DNA from: Caballeronia sp.
Lineage (GTDB): Bacteria > Pseudomonadota > Gammaproteobacteria > Burkholderiales > Burkholderiaceae
Direction: 5' to 3'
DNA length: 43,599 bases
Assembly (NCBI RefSeq): GCF_028292365.1
Contig: NZ_JAQGMM010000097.1
Location: forward strand, 1-43,599
The notes under the pieces are model-generated. The model had not been told where the DNA came from and searched no databases. It was given only the letters and a program-made list of their open reading frames with translations. Made by a program: the position numbers and the translations under genes. This document shows, piece after piece, positions 17,365-26,344 of this stretch. How positions within the stretch are numbered: position 1 is the stretch's first letter; every line of letters starts with the position of its first letter.

Positions 17365-18678
17365 GTGGCCGACAAGCTCGTAGCCCCCGCCGGAGTTGGA
17401 ACCGGCGCCGGCATGAATTTTCGCTGGACCGTGCTGATATGGCTGGTGGCGGGCGGCATCATCAATTACATCGACCGCGCCAGTCTTTCCATTGCGGCGC
17501 CGGAAATGATCCGCGAACTCGGATTGTCGCGCACGCAGATCGGTTTGCTCGGCACTGTGTTCGCGTGGACCTATGCGGTGATGCAATTGCCGGCGGGCTG
17601 GGTGATCGACCGCTTTGGCGCGAAGAAGGCCTATGCGGTGGCGATGATCTGGTGGAGTGTTGCGACCTACATGACCGGCGTGGTTGGGTCGGTCAGCGCG
17701 CTGCTCGTGATGCGCGCGTTACTGGCAGTGGGCGAAGCGCCGTGCTGGCCAACCTCGGCGAAGATCACAGCCGCGTGGTTCCCGATGAAGGAGCGAGGGT
17801 TTGCCACGGGCATTTGGGATTCGTCATCGAAATGGGGACCCGCGCTTGCACCCGCTGTGCTCGTTGCGTTGATGGTCGCGTTTGGATGGCGCTCGCTGTT
17901 CCATGTGGCGGGGTTTGTCGGCATCGCGTTCGCCATTGTATTTCTCTTCCTTTATCGAAATCCCGAGCAGAGCAAGCGGCTTTCGAAGCAAGAGTTTGCT
18001 TATATAGAAGCGGGCGGCGGTGGCCGTGAGCGGTCGATCAGCAACTCAACCCACGAGTGGCGTGGACTCTTCACTCACCGCAGCGTATGGGGCATGATCC
18101 TCGGGTACTTCTGCGCGATCTGGCTATGGAACTTGTTCCTCGTGTTCTTGCCACTGTATTTGCTTGATCGCTTTCACATATCGTTCGTACAACTCGGTAT
18201 TTACGCGAGCATTCCGTGGATCGGCGGAGCGGTGGGCGAGATTATCGTGGGGTATCTGACGAAGAAGATGGTTGATCGCGGAATGGCGACGCCTATCGAT
18301 GCCAAGCGCATGTGGATCGTGATCTGCGCGATCGGTGCAGCGGTTTCTGCGGTCGCAATTCCTTTCGTCGATTCACTGGGCGTCACCATTACGCTGATGA
18401 CGCTGGGCCTTGCGTTCCTTGCGGCGATTATTGGCGCCGCTTGGGCGCTGGCATCCGACGTTGCGCCCAAGTCGATGGTCGCCTCCGTGAGCGCAATTCA
18501 GAATTTCGGCGGGTATTTCGGCGGCGCGTTTTCACCGGTGGTGGCGGGGTTTATCGTCGATAAGACCGGCTCATATTCGATCGCATTGATTTCGGGCGGG
18601 TTGATTGCAGGATGTTCCGCGCTGTTTTACTGGTTCATGGTGCGGCGAGTGGTGCCGGAGCGGGAGGTGGTTGTTTAG
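17365..18678 (+). CDS. MFS transporter, ACS family (sugar-acid type)
   Basis: 437 residues with twelve predicted helices. Helix 1 contains GGIINYIDRASLSIAAPEM and helix 2 GTVFAWTYAVMQLPAGWV, followed by DRFGAKKAY, as in hexuronate, galactonate and glucarate transporters. EAPCWPTSAKITAAWFP and FATGIWDSSSKWGPALAP are the family's helix 4-5 motifs. The GTG at 17365 is chosen because GAGGAG lies eight bases upstream; an ATG at 17413 would give a start closer to helix 1. It follows the GntR regulator and carries two copies of the presumed operator just upstream. No sugar-acid dehydratase or kinase is adjacent, so any catabolic genes must lie elsewhere. Confidence 0.9.
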   Translation: MADKLVAPAGVGTGAGMNFRWTVLIWLVAGGIINYIDRASLSIAAPEMIRELGLSRTQIGLLGTVFAWTYAVMQLPAGWVIDRFGAKKAYAVAMIWWSVATYMTGVVGSVSALLVMRALLAVGEAPCWPTSAKITAAWFPMKERGFATGIWDSSSKWGPALAPAVLVALMVAFGWRSLFHVAGFVGIAFAIVFLFLYRNPEQSKRLSKQEFAYIEAGGGGRERSISNSTHEWRGLFTHRSVWGMILGYFCAIWLWNLFLVFLPLYLLDRFHISFVQLGIYASIPWIGGAVGEIIVGYLTKKMVDRGMATPIDAKRMWIVICAIGAAVSAVAIPFVDSLGVTITLMTLGLAFLAAIIGAAWALASDVAPKSMVASVSAIQNFGGYFGGAFSPVVAGFIVDKTGSYSIALISGGLIAGCSALFYWFMVRRVVPEREVVV

Positions 18679-18745
18679 TGGTGTGGCCGCGTCTTCTGTC
18701 TGCAAGTACTCGGAAAATCGCGGTCGCCCATGTCTCGGCATAGAT

Positions 18746-19063
18746 TCAGATGCTGAGTAATCTCCGGTTGAGGATTTCTTCCAGGTCCTGGGTTTGTCCG
18801 CAGATCAAATGGATAAATATTTGGTCGCCTGCAATTTCATAAATGATGCGTTGCTGATTGGTCAAGACTTGTCTGTATCGATCGGGATAGCCGAACAATT
18901 CCGGAGGACGCGAGCCCGATAAGGGAAAATCTTCTATCTGGAAAATTTTGTGTTTCAGTTGTGTTTTGATCTCGCTCCAGGTTCCCTGTGGCTTGTGCCT
19001 GGTGACGTAATCCCGCAGATCAGCCAAGTCTCGTTTGGCCGAGTCAAGGATGATTAGACTCAC
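18746..19063 (-). CDS. Type II toxin, RelE/ParE superfamily
   Basis: 105 residues with the RelE/ParE beta-alpha layout: IILDSAKRDLADLRDYVTRH at the N-terminus, then PLSGSRPPEL, and YRQVLTNQQRIIYEIAGDQIFIHLICG as the paired C-terminal strands. The family either cleaves mRNA on the ribosome or, for ParE, poisons gyrase; the sequence does not settle which. It begins at a GTG whose TGA overlap with the antitoxin stop is four bases, the usual translational coupling of antitoxin then toxin. The reading frame is complete, so the toxin is probably functional. Confidence 0.85.
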   Translation of the reverse strand: MSLIILDSAKRDLADLRDYVTRHKPQGTWSEIKTQLKHKIFQIEDFPLSGSRPPELFGYPDRYRQVLTNQQRIIYEIAGDQIFIHLICGQTQDLEEILNRRLLSI

Positions 19064-19338
19064 TCCATATCCTTTTCATCAAGGCGATCAAGTTCAGCAA
19101 AAACGTCGGTTGCGGATGAAAACTTACCCTCGGCAATCTCTTTTTGGCCCAATGCCAGGATGCGAAGCAAAGCGTTTGTTTGCCGTTGTCGCTCGAATGT
19201 ATGAATGTCCTGGACTACAAGTTTCGCTTCCCCATTTTGAGTAATAATCAAGGGCTCATGTGTTTCCATGAGTTCCGTCACAATCCTCGCCGCGTCACTT
19301 TTGAGGTAGCTGATGGGTTTGATATTCGAAAGCTTCAT
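19060..19338 (-). CDS. Type II antitoxin, Phd/YefM family
   Basis: 92 residues. The N-terminal half is the Phd/YefM DNA-binding fold: MKLSNIKPISYLKSDAARIV, then EPLIITQNGEAKLVVQDI, where the NG turn is a family mark. The C-terminal half is acidic and helical and should wrap the toxin. The ATG at 19338 is taken because the family begins there; four extra residues are possible from an upstream start. The antitoxin usually represses its own promoter, and repeated half-sites lie immediately upstream (19341-19390). Confidence 0.88.
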   Translation of the reverse strand: MKLSNIKPISYLKSDAARIVTELMETHEPLIITQNGEAKLVVQDIHTFERQRQTNALLRILALGQKEIAEGKFSSATDVFAELDRLDEKDME

Positions 19339-19340
19339 GA

Positions 19341-19390
19341 TTGGTCTCAATAATTTCGATCGAGACTAAATATAGACTAAATTTGGTCTT
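19341..19390. promoter_or_regulatory. Toxin-antitoxin operator with repeated half-sites
   Basis: Two direct copies of AGACTAAAT (19363-19371 and 19374-19382) are spaced 11 bases apart, one helical turn. They are flanked by inverted copies TTGGTCTC (19341-19348) and TTGGTCTT (19383-19390). The second copy and its inverted partner form a near-palindrome AGACTAAATTTGGTCT. This is what an autoregulated Phd/YefM promoter would need. Confidence 0.6.
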
Positions 19391-19632
19391 CTGTCGATTA
19401 TGCCTCACTGAACGCGTTACTCCGACGAGCTGTTTGGTCTTCAAAGGAATTGATCATGTAGAGGGCGGCGCCGACGCAGATTGAAACCGCCCCCCTTCAT
19501 GCATCGGGCTCAAGCGCGCGTTGCAAGCGGGAAAGACTTGATCTCGCCCACTTGCAACGGCTTAGATGGAAGCCAACGAGGTCCACGGCGTGGCGCGCTT
19601 TTCCAATTGCGAGCGCCACGCTTTTTGAACGC

Positions 19633-20514
19633 TCAAACCGCCGTCGCTTGCCCCGATCCAAGATCGGCGCCTGTCATCGGATCGGAACTCTTGTCCGATG
19701 CCGTGCGTGCGGCCATGGCCTGCAACACGTCCACTTCTTCCGCCGATACCCCCACGGTCGCGAGTCCATCACCACCATCCACGGCCGGTTGCGGATCTTC
19801 CACGAACTTCCAGTCGCCGCCTTCATTCCACGGGCCGCGCACCGCCGGCTCGCTGCCTTGCGACATGTTGTAGTAGACGCTTGTAAATTCCGGCACACCC
19901 GGTAACTTGCCTTGCGGGAAATTCGGCTGGATCGAATGCAGCGCCTTCTCGAAAGACTTCTGATGCGCAATTTCGCGCGTCATGAGGAAACCGAGTGCTT
20001 CCTGGATGCCGGGGTCATCGGTGACATTGATCAGGCGCTCATACACGATCTTGGCACGCGCCTCAGCCGCAATATTCGAGCGCAGATCGGCAGTCGGCTC
20101 GCCAATAGTGTCGATATACGCCGCCGACCATGGCACACCCGCGGAATTCGTAAGGGCCGGACCGCCGCCGTAGAGAAGGGCCGTGGTGTGCGAGTCGTTG
20201 CCGCCGGAAGTCATCGACCGGTACAACTCGGCTTCCTGCTCAACGGCTTCGGCTAGTTGGCCCTTCGCGCCTTTGTTCAGCATCGCGACGATTGAACCGA
20301 TGATTTCCAGATGGCTCAGCTCCTCCGTGGCGATATCGAACAGCAGGTCCTTGCGGCCCGGATCGTCCTCTCCTACGGCCTGGGTGAAGTAGCGACAGGC
20401 TGCGGCAAGTTCGCCCTGCGGGCCGCCGAACTGCTCGAGCAGCAGGTTGGCAAGACCAGGATTGGGAGCCGCGACGCGGACGGTGTATTGCAGGCGTTTG
20501 TTATGGATAAACAT
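19633..20514 (-). CDS. Manganese catalase, KatN-like
   Basis: 293 residues of the ferritin-like dimanganese catalase family, which splits hydrogen peroxide without haem. Ligand motifs are visible: the glutamate in GPQGELAAACRYF (about residue 35), the EELSH segment (64-68), and in the second half EARAKIVYERLINV and TREIAHQKSFEKAL. The C-terminal part, after FTSVYYNMSQG, is the family's extended tail. The ATG at 20514 has AGGAG eight bases upstream and matches the family start MFIHNKRLQYTV; a longer frame upstream is not coding-like. The gene stands alone and probably serves stress protection. The divergent upstream region to 20890 has no recognised oxidative-stress site. Confidence 0.92.
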   Translation of the reverse strand: MFIHNKRLQYTVRVAAPNPGLANLLLEQFGGPQGELAAACRYFTQAVGEDDPGRKDLLFDIATEELSHLEIIGSIVAMLNKGAKGQLAEAVEQEAELYRSMTSGGNDSHTTALLYGGGPALTNSAGVPWSAAYIDTIGEPTADLRSNIAAEARAKIVYERLINVTDDPGIQEALGFLMTREIAHQKSFEKALHSIQPNFPQGKLPGVPEFTSVYYNMSQGSEPAVRGPWNEGGDWKFVEDPQPAVDGGDGLATVGVSAEEVDVLQAMAARTASDKSSDPMTGADLGSGQATAV

Positions 20515-20890
20515 ACGTAGTACTCCTAGGATAATTAACCGCTCGGCTTTCTTCAGAGCACTTGAGAGGCGTGCAGAAGCACGCGAAATCGTCGCGATGA
20601 AAAAACAGAACGAAGGTGGCGAATTGCTCCGGACGGCAACGCGATGGCAAACCGTGTCGCACCCAACCCTGGGCGTCCGGGTCTCAGAGCGGCGAAATGC
20701 TCTGGCGTACAAGCGGCAACTTCGCCGCGAAGAAAAAAGGACTGCGATGACCACTTCAGCAGGGGCCGTTCCCGAGGCGCAGCACCCCCATTTTCAGCGC
20801 CTGCGAACCGCGGTGAATCAGCAAAAAATCTTGACGCACTGCAAAAACCAGCCTATAACCATCTCATTGGATGGTAAAGGGATGGTTTGG
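20515..20890. other. Divergent intergenic region, catalase / RHH gene
   Basis: This 376-base gap holds the promoters of the two divergent genes. A small hairpin GCGTGC-AGAA-GCACGC lies near 20570. An in-frame ATG at 20747 with AAAAAAGGA upstream could extend the ribbon-helix-helix protein by 48 residues, but those residues are not family-like. Nothing else is supportable. Confidence 0.5.
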
Positions 20891-21310
20891 ATGATTCAAA
20901 AAGTTGAAGTACTCAGGCCGAAAGGTGGTGAGACGGAGAAGATCACGATCAACCTGGGTCCCGTGGACCTGGGGCAAATCGACCTGCTGGTGGAAGAGGG
21001 TTTTTATTCGAACCGCACCGACCTGATTCGCACGGCCATCAGGAATCAACTGGCCACGCACTCGCAGGTCGTGAACGAAACAGTGACGCGCCGCGCACTG
21101 GTGCTGGGCATGCAGCACTTTTCGAAGCGCGATCTTGAAGCGGCGCGAGCGGCCGGTGAGCGGTTTGACATTCAGGTGCTGGGACTCGCGAGCATTGCTG
21201 CTGACGTGTCCGCCGAACTGGCGCTCGAGACGATCGCATCGATCGTAGTGCTTGGCGCTTTTCACGCCTCGCCTGCGGTGAAAGCGGCGCTGGCTGGCCG
21301 GATTGCGTAG
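20891..21310 (+). CDS. Ribbon-helix-helix (CopG-like) DNA-binding protein
   Basis: 139 residues. Residues ~14-60 form a CopG/RHH unit: the strand EKITINLGPVDLGQIDLLV and the two helices around EEGFYSNRTDLIRTAIRNQL, where NRTDLIR is the usual start of helix B. A C-terminal region with DLEAARAAGERFDIQVLGLA follows and is conserved in proteins of this type beside PHB-depolymerase genes in Burkholderiaceae, as I recall them. AAAGGG lies nine bases before the ATG at 20891; an alternative start at 20747 is noted. It is followed 57 bases on by the esterase, so it may regulate it. The ligand and operator are unknown. Confidence 0.75.
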   Translation: MIQKVEVLRPKGGETEKITINLGPVDLGQIDLLVEEGFYSNRTDLIRTAIRNQLATHSQVVNETVTRRALVLGMQHFSKRDLEAARAAGERFDIQVLGLASIAADVSAELALETIASIVVLGAFHASPAVKAALAGRIA

Positions 21311-21367
21311 TGATGCCGGTAGGTAAGCAATATCAGCAAGCAATGGCAGCAAACAATGGGAAAGATA

Positions 21368-22369
21368 ATGAAAATCAACGAAGGATTCCTGCATTCAATG
21401 CAGGATGCAATGAAGCTGCTGCGCGCACGCGGACCGAAGGAAGCGACGGCGGCGCTGCAGCGTGCGCTTGGAGCGCACGCCCCGCTAACGCATCAAGCGA
21501 AACCAGACGCTCCGTCTGTCACGTATCCAGGCACTTTCACGACGCATACGTTCACCAATGCCGCCGGACATCGGAACTACAAGGTCTACGTGCCGGCGCA
21601 GCACGGCGGCCGGCCGCTGCCGCTGGTGGTGATGCTGCATGGTTGCACCCAGGACGCTGATGACTTCGCCGCAGGCACGCAAATGAACGCGCTGGCGGAG
21701 CGGGACGGATGCATCGTGGTGTATCCAGTGCAGCCGCAGGGGGCGAACGCATCGAAGTGCTGGAACTGGTTCAAGCCCGCCGATCAGCAGCGCGACAGCG
21801 GCGAGCCGGCGTTGATTGCCGGCATTACGCGAGAAGTGATGTCAAAGCACGCAGTTGACCCGGCATGCGTATTCGTGGCCGGTTTATCGGCGGGCGGGGC
21901 GATGGCCGCCATCATGGTCCAGGCGTATCCGGATCTATATGCCGCTGCATGCGTGCATTCGGGGCTGGCAGTAGGGGCGGCACACGATTTGCAATCGGCG
22001 CTGGCGGCCATGCGAGGTGGGAAGTCGCCGGGCGTTCGTCGCGCGGCGGCACCGAAGCGACCGCTGATCGTGTTTCACGGCGATGCCGACGCAACCGTGC
22101 ATCCGTCGAACGCGGCTGAGTTGTTGCGCGGTTTCGGCGCTCAGGCGGTTGTTTTCGATGAGACTTCTCGTGGAGAAGCGGGCAAGCGTAAAAGCACGGT
22201 GGAACGGCTGAAATCAGCGGACGGCGTTGATGCGGAGTTGTGGCTCATCCATGGCGCTCCGCATGCCTGGGCGGGCGGTAGCACGAATGGTTCGTACACC
22301 GACGCAACGGGTCCTGATGCCAGTACGGTCATGATGCGCTTTTTCCTTGATCATCCGTTGCAGGGCTGA
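21368..22369 (+). CDS. PHB-depolymerase-like esterase (extracellular catalytic domain type 1)
   Basis: 333 residues of the alpha/beta-hydrolase group that includes short-chain PHA depolymerases and LpqC-like esterases. The oxyanion loop is PLVVMLHGCTQDADDFA, the nucleophile elbow FVAGLSAGGAMAAIM, an aspartate is in FHGDADATVHPSNA, and the histidine is in HGAPHAWAGG. Together they give a complete Ser-Asp-His triad. No clear signal peptide is seen, and the first 50 residues, with MKLLRARGPKEATAALQRAL, look like a helical N-terminal extension, so it may act inside the cell. The ATG at 21368 has GGGAAAG before it; MGK at 21356 is the alternative. It follows the RHH gene on the same strand. Whether the substrate is PHB or another ester is not shown. 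Confidence 0.87.
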   Translation: MKINEGFLHSMQDAMKLLRARGPKEATAALQRALGAHAPLTHQAKPDAPSVTYPGTFTTHTFTNAAGHRNYKVYVPAQHGGRPLPLVVMLHGCTQDADDFAAGTQMNALAERDGCIVVYPVQPQGANASKCWNWFKPADQQRDSGEPALIAGITREVMSKHAVDPACVFVAGLSAGGAMAAIMVQAYPDLYAAACVHSGLAVGAAHDLQSALAAMRGGKSPGVRRAAAPKRPLIVFHGDADATVHPSNAAELLRGFGAQAVVFDETSRGEAGKRKSTVERLKSADGVDAELWLIHGAPHAWAGGSTNGSYTDATGPDASTVMMRFFLDHPLQG

Positions 22370-22401
22370 CCAATAACACCTTTGAACAGGGAGCGAAGAC
22401 A

Positions 22402-22896
22402 ATGCACGAACACGCAAGCGAACGCGATATGGCGCTGTTGCGCGAGGTTATCGCGTTGTCGGGGAAGTCGAAACGAGAGGGAAGGCATCCGTTCGCCGCG
22501 CTTATCGCCGATGAAAACGGCCGCGTAATCGCAAGCGCCGGAAACAATTCGATGCCGCCGCTCGGGGACCCGACCCAGCACGCCGAACTGCGCGCCGCGG
22601 CTCAGGCGGCGAAAGACCTGACGCCGGAGCAATTGCTGAAGTGCACGCTTTATACCAATGCCGAGCCATGCTGCATGTGCTCGGGCGCGATCTACTGGTG
22701 CAACATCGGTCGCGTGGTGTATGCCATGTCGGAGCGGCGTTTGCTGGAGATTACCGGCGATCACCCGGAAAACCCGACGTTCTCTTTACCGTGCCGCGAT
22801 GTGTTTGCGCGGGGGCAACGGACGGTGAGCGTGGTCGGACCGCTAATTGAAGACGAAGCGGCAGTCGTGCATGCGGGCTTTTGGACGCGTGAATAA
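22402..22896 (+). CDS. Nucleoside deaminase (cytidine/guanine deaminase family)
   Basis: 164 residues of the CDA fold. HAELRAAAQAA supplies the zinc histidine and catalytic glutamate, and NAEPCCMCSGAIYW the PCxxC zinc cysteines. RHPFAALIADENGRVIASAGNNS is the strand and loop common to guanine and tRNA-adenosine deaminases. GFWTRE at the C-terminus and the SGDHP-like loop suggest a small-molecule guanine or cytosine-type deaminase rather than TadA, which would have an RNA-binding tail. GGGAG precedes the ATG. It lies 32 bases after the esterase, likely cotranscribed, and is closed by the terminator at 22928-22955. Confidence 0.88.
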   Translation: MHEHASERDMALLREVIALSGKSKREGRHPFAALIADENGRVIASAGNNSMPPLGDPTQHAELRAAAQAAKDLTPEQLLKCTLYTNAEPCCMCSGAIYWCNIGRVVYAMSERRLLEITGDHPENPTFSLPCRDVFARGQRTVSVVGPLIEDEAAVVHAGFWTRE

Positions 22897-22927
22897 CGCG
22901 CGGTACATAGTGTGTGGGGATTCAAGA

Positions 22928-22955
22928 CAAAAGGGCCAAACGAATGGCCCTTTTG
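22928..22955. terminator. Bidirectional Rho-independent terminator
   Basis: Perfect 11-base arms (CAAAAGGGCCA / TGGCCCTTTTG) with a six-base loop give a GC stem flanked by A and T runs on both strands. It sits between the rightward deaminase gene and the leftward chemoreceptor gene and can serve both. Confidence 0.9.
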
Positions 22956-22980
22956 TTCATCGTGCGCCTGTCACACCCTC

Positions 22981-24534
22981 TCAAGCCGGCAGCGAAAAGC
23001 TCCCAATCGCTTCACGCAGCACATCGACCTGATCCTTCAGCGAATGCGCCGCCGCTGCCGCTTCTTCCACCAGCGCCGCGTTCTGCTGCGTCACCTGATC
23101 CATTTCACCCACTGCGCGGTTCACCTGCTCAATTCCCGCGCTTTGCTCGTTCGACGCGTGGCTGATTTCATCGAGGATCTCGTTCACGCGGCGCACCGAA
23201 CTCACGATTTCACCCATCGTCGCGCCGGCGTTCGACACGAGCGACGCGCCTTCTTTCACCGTCTCCGTCGATGTCCCGATCAGTGCCTTGATCTCCTTCG
23301 CCGCCGTCGCCGAGCGTTGTGCAAGGCTACGCACTTCCGCCGCCACCACCGCGAACCCGCGGCCTTGTTCGCCGGCCCGCGCTGCTTCCACGGCCGCGTT
23401 CAGCGCCAGGATGTTGGTCTGGAACGCAATGCCATCGATCACGCCGATGATGTCGCCAATCTGCTTCGAGCTCTCCGTAATGCGCGTCATGGTGTGAATA
23501 ACCTGCTCGACCACGCCGCTGCCGCGCTGGGCTACATCGGCGGCTTCGCCGGCCAGCTTCGCGGCTTGCGTCGCGCTGTCGGCGTTCTGCTTCACGTTAG
23601 CCGTCATCTCGTCCATGCTCGACGCAGTCTGTACCAATGCGGCGGCTTGTTGTTCGGTGCGTTGTGACAGGTCGGTATTCCCCGCTGCAATCTCCGATGC
23701 CCCCACGTTAATGTTCTCGGTCCCGGTGCGAACACGCGTGACGGTTTCCACCAGGCCACTTTGCATCTCGCTCAACGCGAACATCAGGCTATGCGAGTCA
23801 CCGTCTGCAAGCGGCACGTGCGTGGTGAGGTCGCCGCGCGCGATGCGCTGCGCCGCGCTCACAGCAATCGACGGATCGCCGCCGAGTTCACGCTTGATGC
23901 TGCGTAACACCAGCAGCATGACCAGCGAAGCAAAGATGCCGAGTACAGCGGTGATCGCGAACCAGCGCCATGCGCTCGCGTAGAACGCAGCGTTGATGTC
24001 GTCCATGTACATGCCAGTCACGATGAACCAATCCCACGGCACGAAGTGTTTCGCGAAACTCATCTTCGGCACGGGGACGTCGCTGCCGGGCTTCGACCAC
24101 AAATAGTTGACAAAACCACCCTCGGGCGACGAACTGCCGGCGTTGACAATATTGACGAAGAGCTTGTTACCCGCCGGGTCCGTGAAATTGGCGAGGCTTT
24201 GCCCGTTCATGGCAGGCTTGATCGGATGCATGATCATCCTGGACTGCGAGTCGTTGACCGAGATGTAGCCGTCGGTGCCGTAGCGCATCGAAGCAAGCAC
24301 TTCCAGCGCACGCTTTTTCGCTTCGTCTTCGGAGATTGTCTTGTTCGCGGCGAGACTCTGGAAATGAGCGGTGGCGGTCACGCCTTCGGCAACCAGCGCT
24401 TTCAATTGCTCACGGCGATCGTCCATCGTCGATGAACGGTTTTGCCACGCGCCTATGAATCCGATCGCGACCAGTCCGAGCCATAGCACGGCGATCATCG
24501 ATCCGAGCTTCTGATTCAATGTCATCTTCTTCAT
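22981..24534 (-). CDS. Methyl-accepting chemotaxis protein with Cache sensor
   Basis: 517 residues. A first transmembrane helix ([18 protein letters not shown]) is followed by a periplasmic single Cache domain, with [21 protein letters not shown] and [14 protein letters not shown] as its marks. A second helix near residue 190 ([20 protein letters not shown]), a HAMP linker and the cytoplasmic signalling coil complete it. The hairpin tip, [20 protein letters not shown], is the highly conserved CheA/CheW contact. The C-terminus lacks the pentapeptide used for CheR tethering. It senses a small organic acid or similar ligand, unknown here. GGCGGAAAC precedes the ATG. No che genes are adjacent. 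Confidence 0.95.
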   Translation of the reverse strand: MKKMTLNQKLGSMIAVLWLGLVAIGFIGAWQNRSSTMDDRREQLKALVAEGVTATAHFQSLAANKTISEDEAKKRALEVLASMRYGTDGYISVNDSQSRMIMHPIKPAMNGQSLANFTDPAGNKLFVNIVNAGSSSPEGGFVNYLWSKPGSDVPVPKMSFAKHFVPWDWFIVTGMYMDDINAAFYASAWRWFAITAVLGIFASLVMLLVLRSIKRELGGDPSIAVSAAQRIARGDLTTHVPLADGDSHSLMFALSEMQSGLVETVTRVRTGTENINVGASEIAAGNTDLSQRTEQQAAALVQTASSMDEMTANVKQNADSATQAAKLAGEAADVAQRGSGVVEQVIHTMTRITESSKQIGDIIGVIDGIAFQTNILALNAAVEAARAGEQGRGFAVVAAEVRSLAQRSATAAKEIKALIGTSTETVKEGASLVSNAGATMGEIVSSVRRVNEILDEISHASNEQSAGIEQVNRAVGEMDQVTQQNAALVEEAAAAAHSLKDQVDVLREAIGSFSLPA

Positions 24535-24717
24535 GTTTCCGCCGTCGCCTAATGTTGAACCGTATGATTGAATGTGCGGCGTCGGGCGTTGCCGAACGCT
24601 ATGCGTAGCTTCTTTACGGCAAAGCGGTGGCGGAATGTAGGGGTGGGATAACCCGTATCAAAGAAATAAGCACGTCGCTCTATTCATCTGATGATATGCA
24701 TGTGCCTATAGCTGTTC

Positions 24718-24750
24718 GTCCGGTTGCACAGCTTCATAGCGCAACCGGAC
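24718..24750 (-). terminator. Hairpin downstream of porin gene
   Basis: Perfect 10-base arms (GTCCGGTTGC / GCAACCGGAC) around a 13-base loop, 35 bases after the porin stop. There is no T-run on the minus strand. Confidence 0.55.
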
Positions 24751-24784
24751 ATGTCGCTTTACAGTCAGTGGTTAGATCATCGAA

Positions 24785-25891
24785 TCAAAAAGTGCTGCGG
24801 ATACCAACGCGTCCAACCGCCTGCTTCTGATTGCTTGAAGGATTAAAGCCTGCTATCTGGGCGACCTGCGCGTCGCCGGCGGCTTTCTGGAATACGCCCA
24901 GCACATACACCGATGTCCGCTTCGACAGCGAATATTCGGCCGTCAGGTTGAACTGGTTGTATTTGGGCTGTGCGCTGGTCGCATGGTCGCGGCCGGTGGT
25001 GTAGGTGTAACCCGCGCCAATTGTCACTGCGGGTGTTGGATTAAACAGCGTCGACAACTCGTAGTTCTGGAACGTTGCATCATGACCCGCGCTGCCTTGC
25101 TGGAAGATCGTATTCGTGAAGTCCGCCAGCACACGCAACGACGCGAGCACTTGATACGAAGCGCCCACGCCCAGCACTTTTTGCGCACGAGCGGCGGCGA
25201 GGAAGTCGCCATAGATCGCGTTCGTGAAGCCCGGATAGTTTTGGTACCCCTGCGTCGAGACACCCGGATCGTTGATGCGCAGATACCCCACGCCCGCGCT
25301 GATCGGCCCTGCAGCGTAAGTCGCGCCCGCGCTGAACGTGGCGTTGTTCGAGAACTGCCCGGTGATGCCGCCCAGTGAATACAGTCCGCCGAAGGTGAAG
25401 CCGGCAAAGGTGGGGCTTCGATATTTGATCGCATTCGCAATGGGGAAGCCGTTGTCGGTGTTGTCCATGTCATTCGGATGGGCGAAATAATAGCCGCCAA
25501 CGTTGCCATTAAGCGTATAAGGCTCGACGAAGTCCACAACCGAGTCCCACTGACGGCCGAGCGTCACCGTACCGGCCTGAACACTCTGAAGGCCCACGTA
25601 AGCGTTGCGTGAGAACGCGAGCCCGCTGCCCAGGTTTCCCGAGTTGATATTGAAGCCACTCTCGAGGCGGAAGATGGTTGAGAGACCGCCGCCCAGAACC
25701 TCGGTGCCGCTTACGCCCCAGCGGCTGCCCGCGGTCACGCCGGATGCAAGCTGGACCAAGCGGTTCCCCTGCACATTGTTGACCATGTCGACACCGTCTT
25801 CCACGATTCCATACAAGGTGACCGAACTCTGTGCATGCGCGAGGGAAGCGGTGGCCATGATCGGGATAATCGCTGCTAGTTTTTTTAACAT
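24785..25891 (-). CDS. General porin, Burkholderia OmpC-like trimeric type
   Basis: 368 residues. A signal peptide (MLKKLAAIIPIMATASLAHA, cut before QSS) is followed by SSVTLYGIVEDGVDMV, the first strand of beta-proteobacterial gram-negative porins. GSRWGVSGTEVLGGGL and FSRNAYVGLQS are further family strands, and the protein ends GRVGIRSTF with the terminal phenylalanine needed for outer-membrane insertion. It should form a 16-stranded trimeric channel for small solutes. Only a weak GAG precedes the ATG. The 240 bases upstream are AT-richer and include GATCGGTTACGATCGCGATAA-like motifs that may be regulatory. It is monocistronic. Confidence 0.93.
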   Translation of the reverse strand: MLKKLAAIIPIMATASLAHAQSSVTLYGIVEDGVDMVNNVQGNRLVQLASGVTAGSRWGVSGTEVLGGGLSTIFRLESGFNINSGNLGSGLAFSRNAYVGLQSVQAGTVTLGRQWDSVVDFVEPYTLNGNVGGYYFAHPNDMDNTDNGFPIANAIKYRSPTFAGFTFGGLYSLGGITGQFSNNATFSAGATYAAGPISAGVGYLRINDPGVSTQGYQNYPGFTNAIYGDFLAAARAQKVLGVGASYQVLASLRVLADFTNTIFQQGSAGHDATFQNYELSTLFNPTPAVTIGAGYTYTTGRDHATSAQPKYNQFNLTAEYSLSKRTSVYVLGVFQKAAGDAQVAQIAGFNPSSNQKQAVGRVGIRSTF

Positions 25892-26131
25892 ATACGCTCG
25901 GTTTTAGAAGATCAGGGGATGGATTGATTTTGAGGACATACACTTAGTACAACAAAGGTAAAAAAGCGAGCGATTGAGATGTCAAATTTCGTCCGCTCGG
26001 CAATTGAAGTGTTATCTGTGACGGATCGGTTACGATCGCGATAATTTATTTCGGATAACTATGCGTTAAGGTTTGAGAGAAGTCTGATTTTCCGCTAGAC
26101 GATCTTCTGTAAAACGTTCCTCTGTGAACGA

Positions 26132-26344
26132 TCAAACGTGCTCCATCACCACCCTTATCACCAGGCCAAACGCGATCAATCCTGCGATCACGGCAAAACC
26201 CTGTTGCGGTCCCGGACCCGCTCAAGCGCTTTGCGGACGCGCGCCCGCACCGGTCAACGCGAGAGTCGCGCCAACGCAGGCGCCGAGTGCGGTGCTGGTC
26301 ATCGTGACGGATGTTACGAATGCGCCAAGTGGCAGGACGCTCAT
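26132..26344 (-). pseudogene. Small two-helix membrane ORF split by an in-frame TGA
   Basis: An ATG at 26344 overlaps the stop of the sulfide:quinone oxidoreductase gene as ATGA. The frame gives 40 residues with one hydrophobic segment (GACVGATLALTG), a TGA at 26224-26222, then 29 more residues in the same frame with a second segment (GFAVIAGLIAFGLVIRVVME) and a final TGA. The whole would be a 69-residue two-helix membrane protein. It may be a nonsense-broken gene, or the first part alone may be made. No family was recognised. The coupling to the upstream gene argues that it once had a role with it. Confidence 0.45.
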
